Source: Candidatus Nanoarchaeia archaeon (lineage in GTDB: Archaea > Nanobdellota > Nanobdellia > SCGC-AAA011-G17 > GW2011-AR17). From it: 56,282 nucleotides of DNA. The stretch is taken from positions 1-56,282 of the forward strand of contig JAQTVM010000009.1 in assembly GCA_028706745.1 (NCBI GenBank), read 5' to 3'. The notes under the pieces were generated by a model, which had not been told where the DNA came from, did no database searches, and saw only the letters and a program-made list of their open reading frames with translations. Position numbers and translations under genes: made by a program. This document shows positions 35,167 to 43,664 of this stretch, piece after piece (the first letter of the stretch is position 1; every line of letters begins with the position of its first letter).

Positions 35167-37098
35167 ATGAACACAAAAATAGTCTTAGGCTTGGTCTTGG
35201 CGCTCTTGATGCTCATAGCAGGCGCTGCAGCGCAGACACTGACAATAACCAGTATCACGACAGCTTCCGGAGACCCCGGCGCAAGCGTTGACGTGACAGT
35301 CACTGTAAGAAATGCAGGCGCATCAAACATAAGTTCTGTCATACTGACAAGCACTGCATTGGAATATGGAATCAATTCAATTACAGCCCCTGTGATTGAG
35401 ACAATAACAAACTTAAATGCGGGAACAGAGCAGTCAAGGACATTCAGCTTATCATTGCCTTCGCTGCCTTCAGGCGCATACTCAGGGACAATAACTGCAA
35501 CAGATTCTTCAAATGCAAACGAGACAGCATCAAGAGCATACAGCGTTGCAATAAACCCTGTCTCAAATTTTGAGATTGTCCAAACAAAGGCAAGGATAAC
35601 AGGGCAGAGCGATGACTCAGAGTCAACAGCATTAACAATAAGGAACACAGGCAGCACAACATTAACATCATTTTCCTTGAGCTACGCAGGAGATTTTGAA
35701 GATGATGACGGAGACATGGTTCTTGTTTCATTCTCTTCATTGGCATCCCTTACCCCGGGAGCAACAGCAGAAGTAACAGTATTGGCTGATATTGAAAGGA
35801 ATGTTGACATTGACACTTACACAGGCACAATCACGGCAAGCTCAAACAGCATAACAAGGACATTGCCTCTTGAAGTTGAGGTGGAGCCGAAGATATGCAA
35901 GTACGGCAGGCAAGGCTACCTTTCAGTTGCAATTGACAGGCCTGATTCAGGGGATGATTTCACTCCGGGTGAAACAATTGACCTAAAGATAAGCATTGAC
36001 AATGATTACAGCAAAAAGCTCAATGTTGGAGCAGAGGCAATCCTGTATGATGCAACAGACAGCAAAGTGATTGCAAGGGCATCATTCGAATCAGAATACA
36101 TTGATGACGGCGATTCAGAAACAATGGACACAAGCATTTCAATACCCAGCAAGGGCATTGACGAGGACAATGAGTTCTACCTTTACGTAAAGGCATTCAA
36201 GGCAACAGACGAGGAAGACCATTGCGCATATGACAGGATAGAGGTTGAGATTGAAAGGGAAGACGAAATGGTTGTGATTGACGAGTTCACAATCACCCAG
36301 ACAGAATTCAGCTGCACAGATACTGTCACTGCAACAGTCACTGTTGAAAACACAGGGCTTGAGGACCAGGAAAATGTCTACATACAGCTTTACAGCAATG
36401 CGCTTGGAATTGAGATAAATTCAAAGAAGTTCAGTGTAAATGCATATGACGAAAACGGCAACAGGCACACTGAAAGCTTTGTGTTCAATGCAGGCAATGC
36501 AGAAGAAGGAGACTACAAGCTCATTGCATTTGTTTATTACGGAAACAATGAAGAGGACAGGAAGGAAATGATTGTACACGTTAATCCCTGCGACACAGAC
36601 GCAATGAAGCTCATGGGAGAGGCAAGATTATTGCTTTCAATGGAAGACGAGAAGCTTGTCCTGCCTTACACAGCAACAAAGTTTGTATTGCCGTTGATTG
36701 TCGAGAACAAGGGCGGAAAAGCAGCTGCATTTAAGGTTGATGTTACTGAAATATCCGGCTGGGCAGAGGTTACTGCAATAGAGGCGCCCTCATTATTGGG
36801 CCCAGGCGAGCAGTACCACGTCTATGTTTATATGCAGCTGAAGGACAATGTTGCTTCAGGCGTTCACGATTTCAGGATAAACCTGAGGAATGACGCAGGG
36901 CTTATCTATTCAAAGCTTGCAAGCGTTGAAGTCGGGGAAGCTCCTGCTGAAGACGAGATATCGGGCGATGCTGTTGTTGACGTCGGCAGCGTGAGCAAGT
37001 GGCTCTTTTCAGACAAGCAGAGGCTTTTCTGGATTGCAGGCGACTTGGTGCTTGTGATATTGGCGCTTGTCTTTTTGAAGCTCTTGCTCAAAAGATAA
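35167..37098 (+). CDS. S-layer-like envelope protein (COG1361/CARDB-type domains)
   Basis: The 643-aa protein has a signal peptide (MNTKIVLGLVLALLMLIAGAAA) and a run of beta-sandwich domains like COG1361/NEW3/CARDB (VDVTVTVRNAGASNISSVIL; TATVTVENTGLEDQENVYIQ), poor in Cys, acidic, and a C-terminal membrane helix (about 620-640) ending KLLLKR. It should be an abundant extracytoplasmic anchored protein. A strong Shine-Dalgarno GGGGG precedes the ATG and is predicted to be hairpinned. Confidence 0.75.
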   Translation: MNTKIVLGLVLALLMLIAGAAAQTLTITSITTASGDPGASVDVTVTVRNAGASNISSVILTSTALEYGINSITAPVIETITNLNAGTEQSRTFSLSLPSLPSGAYSGTITATDSSNANETASRAYSVAINPVSNFEIVQTKARITGQSDDSESTALTIRNTGSTTLTSFSLSYAGDFEDDDGDMVLVSFSSLASLTPGATAEVTVLADIERNVDIDTYTGTITASSNSITRTLPLEVEVEPKICKYGRQGYLSVAIDRPDSGDDFTPGETIDLKISIDNDYSKKLNVGAEAILYDATDSKVIARASFESEYIDDGDSETMDTSISIPSKGIDEDNEFYLYVKAFKATDEEDHCAYDRIEVEIEREDEMVVIDEFTITQTEFSCTDTVTATVTVENTGLEDQENVYIQLYSNALGIEINSKKFSVNAYDENGNRHTESFVFNAGNAEEGDYKLIAFVYYGNNEEDRKEMIVHVNPCDTDAMKLMGEARLLLSMEDEKLVLPYTATKFVLPLIVENKGGKAAAFKVDVTEISGWAEVTAIEAPSLLGPGEQYHVYVYMQLKDNVASGVHDFRINLRNDAGLIYSKLASVEVGEAPAEDEISGDAVVDVGSVSKWLFSDKQRLFWIAGDLVLVILALVFLKLLLKR

Positions 37099-37148
37099 GC
37101 ATTTTTTTATTATTTAATTTAATTCAGAAGAAAAAGAGGATGAAATGA

Positions 37149-38030
37149 GTGATAGGAAACAGAAGGATAATTGAATGCGTTGCAACAAAAGAAAATCTTG
37201 GAAAGCTTGAAGAGATTATTAAGCAAGATTTGAATGAGTACAGACAGACAGAGAAAAATTATCCGAAGGATTACAGCCGGAAAATAAGAAAAAAAGAGCG
37301 TGCAAGGGAAATTCTAAAGCAGGGAAAGCATTTTGTTGATGAGTTCCTGATGCTTAACCCTGATGAGAACATTCCAAAAATTGAAATCTGCAAAAGCCTT
37401 GATTTAAAGGCAGCCGGGCTTTATTCCAGCATTGTATCCAACGGGATTATGCTTGGCGGAGGGATAACGCTTGCAGCTTATTTTAACCAGCCGATGATAG
37501 GGGGCGTGATGGCGGGCATCGGGCTTCTGAAACTTGCCACATTCGCAGCCATCAAGCTGAAAATACAAACTCCGCACTATGAAAAAGGCAAAATCTTCTG
37601 CACAAAGGCAAGGGAAAAGAAAATGCTGTTTGACATTATGCACGAATACAGCCATATGGTTTCAGAAAACAGCTTGGACAGGGGCATGAACACATGGCTT
37701 CTTTACGAAGGATTCGCAGAAGGGGTTTCAATACATATTGCAAGAAATAATCCTGCTTTTGCCGGCAGCCCTGTAAAAAAAAGGGCATTGTTCAGGGGAA
37801 TAGAAATGATGGATAATGCAAGGCACGGAATAAAAAAGAGATTAGAAGGAAAAGACATATTCGAAGATGCAGTCAGCCAGGGAGAAGCAGGACAGATAAA
37901 GATAGTGGAAAATACAGCCTTTGCAATGCTCGGCTGCGGATATTCAATTTTCCGCCTTGCAGAAGAGCAAAGCGGGCCAATAGTGTACAAAGAAGTTCTT
38001 GACGGAAATTACTCAGCGCTGCTTTGCTGA
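37149..38030 (+). CDS. Membrane-associated HExxH zinc metallopeptidase
   Basis: The 293-aa product carries HEYSH (His165-Glu166-His169) followed 18 residues on by the Glu of LLYEGFAEGVS (Glu187), the gluzincin (HExxH...E) arrangement. Two hydrophobic segments (about 91-112 and 115-135) precede the active site, and the N terminus is highly charged. The start is GTG, 9 bp after GAGG; an ATG four bases earlier opens only a 9-codon frame and is rejected. It ends 18 bp inside the 3' end of the lipoprotein peptidase on the other strand. Confidence 0.7.
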   Translation: MIGNRRIIECVATKENLGKLEEIIKQDLNEYRQTEKNYPKDYSRKIRKKERAREILKQGKHFVDEFLMLNPDENIPKIEICKSLDLKAAGLYSSIVSNGIMLGGGITLAAYFNQPMIGGVMAGIGLLKLATFAAIKLKIQTPHYEKGKIFCTKAREKKMLFDIMHEYSHMVSENSLDRGMNTWLLYEGFAEGVSIHIARNNPAFAGSPVKKRALFRGIEMMDNARHGIKKRLEGKDIFEDAVSQGEAGQIKIVENTAFAMLGCGYSIFRLAEEQSGPIVYKEVLDGNYSALLC

Positions 38031-39056
38031 CATATACCTTGCTCTTCTTAAGAATTCTATTCCATCTTCCTCATCGTCAGGGCACTGCATCAGGATTCTT
38101 CCAAGCTCTCCTGCGTCAGGATGAGTCACATAAACATTATAAACAAGGGGAAATAATCTCGTGTAAGGCAAAAAGCCGACTATTTTTGCATTATTCAGGG
38201 GCGCAAAATACCATTCGTCTGCCCTGGCAAGTATTTCCTGCTTTATCGGCTCTTCCTGCTCCCACGGCAGGTTTTGCGAGTAAAGATTTTCCAATAAGCT
38301 GTATGACGTGTTTATTGTTTCAGAAACATCAATCCATCTGAACAGATTGCCAAGCGCAGAGCCGTAAGCTGCTGAATCCCTGCCATAATTGATTGTGATG
38401 AAATCAAGAGCTCCTGCCTTGCCCATTATTGTCGCAAGCGCTTCTTCCAAGTCATTGTCTAAATCATTTCCCCAAACTTGGTTAATGTTATAATGCCAGT
38501 CCTCGTGCGTCACAACATCAATCTGCCTTTCAGCAGGAAGCAATATGAATTCAGGGGTAATTGTGGCTCCGGGGCTGAAGTTTGTCAAAGCCCGCCTGTA
38601 AGTGTCATATCCATTTTCGTTGTAGTATGCTTCCTCGTCAAGCAGATTGTCATTTCTTGACCAAAGCATCAGCGGCTCATCAATGTCTTCCCTGTAATTC
38701 TGCGAATATGGAAGAAACACCTCGTCAGCAGGCTCAAGAGAGATTGAATCCCTTGGCGCAATGTAAATCCTGTAGCTCCACCTTGGCTCTTCCCTGTCAG
38801 TATTAACATACTGCCTGTAATTAACTGTCTCTGAAAATCCTAAGGTGTTTTTTCCATACTCCTTTACCCTGCCTATCAGGTCAAACATTTCAAGGACAGT
38901 GTCAGTTGTGTCCTGCCGGCAGGAGTAGAATACTGTGCCGTGCTTCTCAGTTTCAATCAAGTCATCGCAGTCCAGGGAAGGAACGCGCGGAACTCCCATA
39001 GAGGCGCAGCCAAGGGATAAAGCAGCTCCAATTCCAAGAATTGCCTTTTTAATCAT
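38013..39056 (-). CDS. Lipoprotein zinc aminopeptidase-like protein (PF10023-like)
   Basis: The 347-aa protein has a lipoprotein-like signal (ALSLGC, Cys17) and a zinc site HEDWH (184-188) with LEEALAT some 17 residues later. The layout FxxLGFSETVNYRQYV, GYDTYRRALTNFSPGATI and LNNAKIVGFLPYTRLFP resembles the bacterial predicted aminopeptidase family (PF10023). It would be tethered to the outer face of the membrane. TATAAAAAG (39079-39090, minus) sits about 28 bp before the ATG. Substrate unknown. Confidence 0.7.
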   Translation of the reverse strand: MIKKAILGIGAALSLGCASMGVPRVPSLDCDDLIETEKHGTVFYSCRQDTTDTVLEMFDLIGRVKEYGKNTLGFSETVNYRQYVNTDREEPRWSYRIYIAPRDSISLEPADEVFLPYSQNYREDIDEPLMLWSRNDNLLDEEAYYNENGYDTYRRALTNFSPGATITPEFILLPAERQIDVVTHEDWHYNINQVWGNDLDNDLEEALATIMGKAGALDFITINYGRDSAAYGSALGNLFRWIDVSETINTSYSLLENLYSQNLPWEQEEPIKQEILARADEWYFAPLNNAKIVGFLPYTRLFPLVYNVYVTHPDAGELGRILMQCPDDEEDGIEFLRRARYMSAKQR

Positions 39057-39161
39057 ATAGTCGAAGCTATTTTTACCGCCTTTTTATACTTTTGGTAGAG
39101 AATAAGCATTCATCATACTTTCCAAAAGATTTATATATGACTTTATCTTACTTTTTTAAAA

Positions 39162-39998
39162 ATGAAGGAAAGAGTCACTCTTACGATTGAATCAGGCATT
39201 CTCAAGCAGGTTGACAAGAGAGTCAATGGAACCTCAATAAAAAACAGGAGCCACGCTGTTGAATTGATATTAAGGGAAGCAATGGGCACGAATGCAATAA
39301 GAAAGGGTGTTATACTTGCAGGCGGAAAAGGGACAAGATTAAAGCCGATTACTGATGAAATACCAAAGCCATTACTGCCTGTTCACGGAAAGCCCATATT
39401 GCAGTACGGCATTGAATTGTTCAAGAAGTTCGGGATAAACGAGATAATACTTTCAATAGGATACAAGGGAAGCCAGATTAAGGAATATTTCGGTGACGGC
39501 TCGAGGTTCGGCGTCACAATTCATTATGCAGAAGAAACAGAGCCATTGGGAACTGCAGGGCCGTTGAACATTGCAAGAAAATACCTGACAGAGCCGTTTG
39601 TGATGTGCAACGCAGATGAGCTGAAAGACATTGACTTGACTGACATGTATTTGTTTCACACAGACAAGAAGGCAATGGCGACTATTGCTCTTACGACTGT
39701 TCCTGACCCTTCAAACTACGGCGTTGCCAAGATGCAGGGCGACAGGATTGTTGAGTTCATTGAAAAGCCTGCTGTTCCCCCTTCAAATTTGATTAACGCA
39801 GGCTTGTACATTCTTGACCCTGAAGTTTTGAAATATGTCCCAAAGAAAGGTTTTGCAATGGTTGAGAAGGATGTTTTCCCGAAGATAGCGGCAGAAGGAA
39901 AGCTGTACGGCTATCACTTCGCAGGCCAGTGGATGGACACAGGCACTCTTGACAGGTACGACAGGGCAATCAGAGAGTGGAAAGGGTTTACAAAGTAG
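39162..39998 (+). CDS. RHH DNA-binding domain fused to a sugar-1-phosphate nucleotidyltransferase
   Basis: The first ~45 residues are a ribbon-helix-helix domain (RVTLTIESGILKQVD, then SHAVELILREAM); the remaining 230 are an NTP_transferase: GVILAGGKGTRLKPITDE with IPKPLLPV (G-x-GTRL...PK), the CNADE metal/nucleotide motif, EKP, and MDTGTLDRYDRA. The enzyme should make NDP-sugars (glucose- or mannose-1-phosphate) for glycans. TTTATATAT (39130-39138) lies 27 bp before the ATG. The RHH may bind DNA and autoregulate, or only dimerise the enzyme. Confidence 0.9.
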   Translation: MKERVTLTIESGILKQVDKRVNGTSIKNRSHAVELILREAMGTNAIRKGVILAGGKGTRLKPITDEIPKPLLPVHGKPILQYGIELFKKFGINEIILSIGYKGSQIKEYFGDGSRFGVTIHYAEETEPLGTAGPLNIARKYLTEPFVMCNADELKDIDLTDMYLFHTDKKAMATIALTTVPDPSNYGVAKMQGDRIVEFIEKPAVPPSNLINAGLYILDPEVLKYVPKKGFAMVEKDVFPKIAAEGKLYGYHFAGQWMDTGTLDRYDRAIREWKGFTK

Positions 39999-42900
39999 TT
40001 ACTTCTTGTTCTTATGCCTTATATGTATAAAATGGCTCAGATAAATCGCTTCCACAATGCACGCTGCAAAAAGCACTGCAAGCAGTGAAATCCAAGGGGC
40101 TTTCATTGCATACCACGGCTCAGGCGCCTTCTGCTCTTCATCAGGAACTTCAACAGCAGAAGCAGTAATCTCTTCTATTTTAGACGCTTCAATTACAGGC
40201 TCCGGCTCTTTTGCTTCAACTGCCTTCTTTGATATTGCAAACACCGAGAATCCTCCGACAGATGCAGTATAGTAATGCAAATCTTCTTTTTTCATCAAAT
40301 AAGAAGTCGGCATCTCAATCCAGCTTTCTTCATTGAACCTGAGCAAAACAACATCGTCTTTCAAAATCCCGTTTTCCAAAAGCCAAGTGCTTGGGATATT
40401 AAACACAACTTCTGCATTCACAATGTCCTTTGCCTGTATTCCTGTGGAAATATCCAAATACTTGTAAACAGGGAAAGAAACAGATGAAACAGAAGAAGGC
40501 TGCTCTTTCAATGCAGTAACCTGCACTCTTGCCTGAGGTATATCAGAAGCAACATCTATTGTTACAGAAGTGACAGGAATCTCATTATTTGCTATTGAAA
40601 CAACAGCGGGATTTGAAGGCGAGACATCATTTACAATAAAGCTCGCATAGTTGCTTAAGGCAGACACAGAGCCGCCTCCACCTCCGCCGCCTCCGCCTGA
40701 AGAAGTAGTTGCTGCGCAGGCACCGCAGTCAGCAGGGCAGGATGAGCAGGTATCGCTTCCGTCGCATACGCCGTTTCCGCAGCAGTTGTTTGCAGTAAAA
40801 GTACCAGTTGTCAAGTTCATATAATTCTGGCTGTTCAGGGAATAAAGCTTGTAAGTTATTGTGCCGCATCCTGTTTCATTCCACGAATAGCTGTAATTTG
40901 CCATTGATGAATTAGGCATCGTGATATTTGTGCCGTTATGGTTCAGATAAACTGTCAAAGGCTGCCATTGGTCATAGATGTATGCAGTTATTGTCTGCCT
41001 GTCTCCTGAAGAAACAGCAGATGAAAATGAAACAGATTTTACCCTCGGCTCGTCTGATGTGTCATTTGCAATAAAAGAAGCAGATGTTGAATTTGAATTT
41101 CCTGCAGAGTCAAAAGCATATATTGTGAAATTAATTGTACCGTTGTTCATCGGCGTGTAGGAATAGCTGAAGTTTGAAGATGAATTGCTCATTGTGTAAT
41201 TCACAGAGGAAAATGAAATGTTTGCATATGACAGATGCGAATCGCTTATGTTCAGGCTGATGCTTTGCTCATCCCCAAGTTCGATTAAGGCAGTATAGGA
41301 AAGCCCGTAATAAGATGGGGGCGCAGTGTCTATGCTAAGGCTGAAGTTTGAAGAAGCAAAGTCACACCTGTCTGAAGTGCAGGCATAGCAGTTCCATTCA
41401 TAGCTTCCTTCACTTAAGTTAAATTGCCATGCGCTTGAATTAGAGTTTCCGGTAATATTTGCTGTCCTGTTTGCATGCCACGAGCTGTTAAAGTTGCCGT
41501 AAAGCGTAATATTCACAAGCTCCTGACTGTTTGAAACAGAGCAGTTGAATATCTGTGAGATATTATTTGAAATTAGGGCATTTTCAGGCGCATTAAGGCT
41601 TACAGGTATTGCAGAGGATATTGTCAAATTCACTTTTGCACTGTCATTCCTCTTGTAATCAGTCGTGTAAATCACAAAGAATGCATAAGTGTCATTCGCA
41701 TCTCCGGTCACATTCACTTCCCACGTTGTTGTGCATATATCCCCTTTTACAATATGCGACAAGCAGGAAGCATTATGCGGGTTAGGAGTCAAAGAGTAAA
41801 ACGGTTTTGCTCCGGCTGTTGTCGGGATAATCCCTTTTGAATTAATTCCGGAAAGCGCATCAATCCGCGGGAAAGACAATTTGCTTGAAGAGTCATAAAT
41901 CATCTCTCCTGAAGTTATTATATTGTGCTTTAATTCTTCAGCAGTCAGGTTTCTTGAGAATTTTAATTTGGCATACTGCTTTAATAACAAAGCCAAGGCA
42001 GCGGCGTGTGGTGTGGACATGGAAGTGCCTGTATATGCAACATGCCCGCCTGTATATTTTGTTGCTTCAATTGAAACACCGGGAGCAAGCAAATCAAGCA
42101 CCCTCGATCTCATATATCTCAGAGAATCTGTGGAATCCACTGCTCCCACAGATGTAGCATTTTCAATGCATGCTGGACTTGAAATTCTATCGGTGTATTC
42201 AGGAATATTGCCTGATGCTACAAACACAGGAACGCCCACTAAAACAGCAGCATCAATAGAAGTCTTAAATAATGACTCATGATTACAATGAAAACTGGAA
42301 TTAAAAGTCCCCCCTAAGGACATTGAGATAGCAGTAATATTCAATTTTGTAGCATTTGCAACACACCAATCAATGCCTGCTGCAATATCTGATTCCCATC
42401 CTGAACCAGTGTTGTCCAAAGCTTTAATTGCAACTATCTTCGCATCTGGTGCAACCCCTTCATAACCAGGACCTTGTGAAGCTGCAATGCCTGCAACATG
42501 ACTTCCGTGCCCTTGGCCACCTAAATAATTATGATCGTCATAAGGATCTGAATCGCCATTGACATAATCATACCCCCCTACAACTTTAAGACAAGAACCA
42601 TCATTTATATTTACTGGTGTTATCCTTACACACCCCCCGAAATCAGAGTGTGAATAATTAATGCCTGTATCAATAATACAAATTGTTTCATCAACGCCCG
42701 TAATATTTATTCCATCAACTTGCGTTGCCCATGCCTTGTCAGCATTTATTTGTTGTATATTTTGTTCAACAAATACATGCACAGGCGCGTCATAATATAC
42801 AGCCTCAACGTTCGGATTATTTTCAAGTTCAGCTAAGGATTCTTTCGTAACCTTTCCTGAAAATCCATTAAATAAAGTATATTCATGTCTCTTTTCAAAG

Positions 42901-43625
42901 CCTTTATCCGATAAAGCAGAATATTCAGCAGCAGAGAAAGCCTCCTTTTTTCCTTTCGCTTTAACACCTTTCTGCTTCATAATTACAATAACTCCAACTT
43001 TTTTCTGCTCTTCAAGCATTGAATATATTTTTCCTTCTGCTTTTCCTTTGGTTATTTCTTTCTTAACAGCATTCACTTCAGGATCCAAAGTCGCAGTCAA
43101 GTTATAGCAGTCTGCTGAAAGGCAAGTGACAGACGAGGTAAAGGAAAACACCCTGTTCTTGGTAACATTGGAGGCAGATGTGTGTGAAACAAGAGAAGGG
43201 ATTAATCTTCCCTGCTCAAGAATACCTATATTATAGCTTCCGGTACTGCCGCTATAGAGGCTAATATTTACATAATAAGTGTCATTTATTTCAACATCAA
43301 AAACAATCCTAGAATTAAGCTGATAAGTATCTTCTATATTATTATTATAGTCTAATTGGCTCATACTTGAATTATAGAGGGTTATTTGTGTATCCATTGA
43401 GCCATATGTCTCTATCACATACTGCACGCCTGCAACTGCGCTAAAATTAACATAATCAACATCTCCTGCAACCTCAAAAGTATGTGCCTGCCTGCTCCCG
43501 TTAGTAAGAATAGTAGTTGCATTCTGCCATACGTTGTCTGGCTCATATTCATTTGAGGCAAATATCAGCGGCAGCATAAAGGCTAATAAGACAATTCCTA
43601 TAATGCCAAATATGAGCCTCTTCAT
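39999..43625 (-). CDS. Subtilisin-like (S8) surface protease with PGF-pre-PGF-like C terminus
   Basis: The 1208-aa precursor has a signal peptide, a PPC-like beta domain (about 26-135) and an I9-type propeptide region (about 205-285). The S8 catalytic residues are Asp319 (IIDTGINYSH), His373 (GHGSHVAGI), oxyanion Asn473 and Ser535 (GTSMSTPHAA). Long beta-sandwich repeats, a CCGNGVCDGSDTCSSCPADC segment, a Gly-rich linker, a PGF-pre-PGF-like domain (YASFIVNDVSP...; TASVGGFSVFAI) and a C-terminal membrane helix follow. CTTTATATAAA (about 43647) upstream suggests leaderless mRNA. It should process surface proteins. Nearby FG-GAP protein shares the C-terminal plan. Confidence 0.9.
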   Translation of the reverse strand: MKRLIFGIIGIVLLAFMLPLIFASNEYEPDNVWQNATTILTNGSRQAHTFEVAGDVDYVNFSAVAGVQYVIETYGSMDTQITLYNSSMSQLDYNNNIEDTYQLNSRIVFDVEINDTYYVNISLYSGSTGSYNIGILEQGRLIPSLVSHTSASNVTKNRVFSFTSSVTCLSADCYNLTATLDPEVNAVKKEITKGKAEGKIYSMLEEQKKVGVIVIMKQKGVKAKGKKEAFSAAEYSALSDKGFEKRHEYTLFNGFSGKVTKESLAELENNPNVEAVYYDAPVHVFVEQNIQQINADKAWATQVDGINITGVDETICIIDTGINYSHSDFGGCVRITPVNINDGSCLKVVGGYDYVNGDSDPYDDHNYLGGQGHGSHVAGIAASQGPGYEGVAPDAKIVAIKALDNTGSGWESDIAAGIDWCVANATKLNITAISMSLGGTFNSSFHCNHESLFKTSIDAAVLVGVPVFVASGNIPEYTDRISSPACIENATSVGAVDSTDSLRYMRSRVLDLLAPGVSIEATKYTGGHVAYTGTSMSTPHAAALALLLKQYAKLKFSRNLTAEELKHNIITSGEMIYDSSSKLSFPRIDALSGINSKGIIPTTAGAKPFYSLTPNPHNASCLSHIVKGDICTTTWEVNVTGDANDTYAFFVIYTTDYKRNDSAKVNLTISSAIPVSLNAPENALISNNISQIFNCSVSNSQELVNITLYGNFNSSWHANRTANITGNSNSSAWQFNLSEGSYEWNCYACTSDRCDFASSNFSLSIDTAPPSYYGLSYTALIELGDEQSISLNISDSHLSYANISFSSVNYTMSNSSSNFSYSYTPMNNGTINFTIYAFDSAGNSNSTSASFIANDTSDEPRVKSVSFSSAVSSGDRQTITAYIYDQWQPLTVYLNHNGTNITMPNSSMANYSYSWNETGCGTITYKLYSLNSQNYMNLTTGTFTANNCCGNGVCDGSDTCSSCPADCGACAATTSSGGGGGGGGGSVSALSNYASFIVNDVSPSNPAVVSIANNEIPVTSVTIDVASDIPQARVQVTALKEQPSSVSSVSFPVYKYLDISTGIQAKDIVNAEVVFNIPSTWLLENGILKDDVVLLRFNEESWIEMPTSYLMKKEDLHYYTASVGGFSVFAISKKAVEAKEPEPVIEASKIEEITASAVEVPDEEQKAPEPWYAMKAPWISLLAVLFAACIVEAIYLSHFIHIRHKNKK

Positions 43626-43664
43626 CCCATTGAGAATAATGCAGATTGCTTTATATAAATTGCC

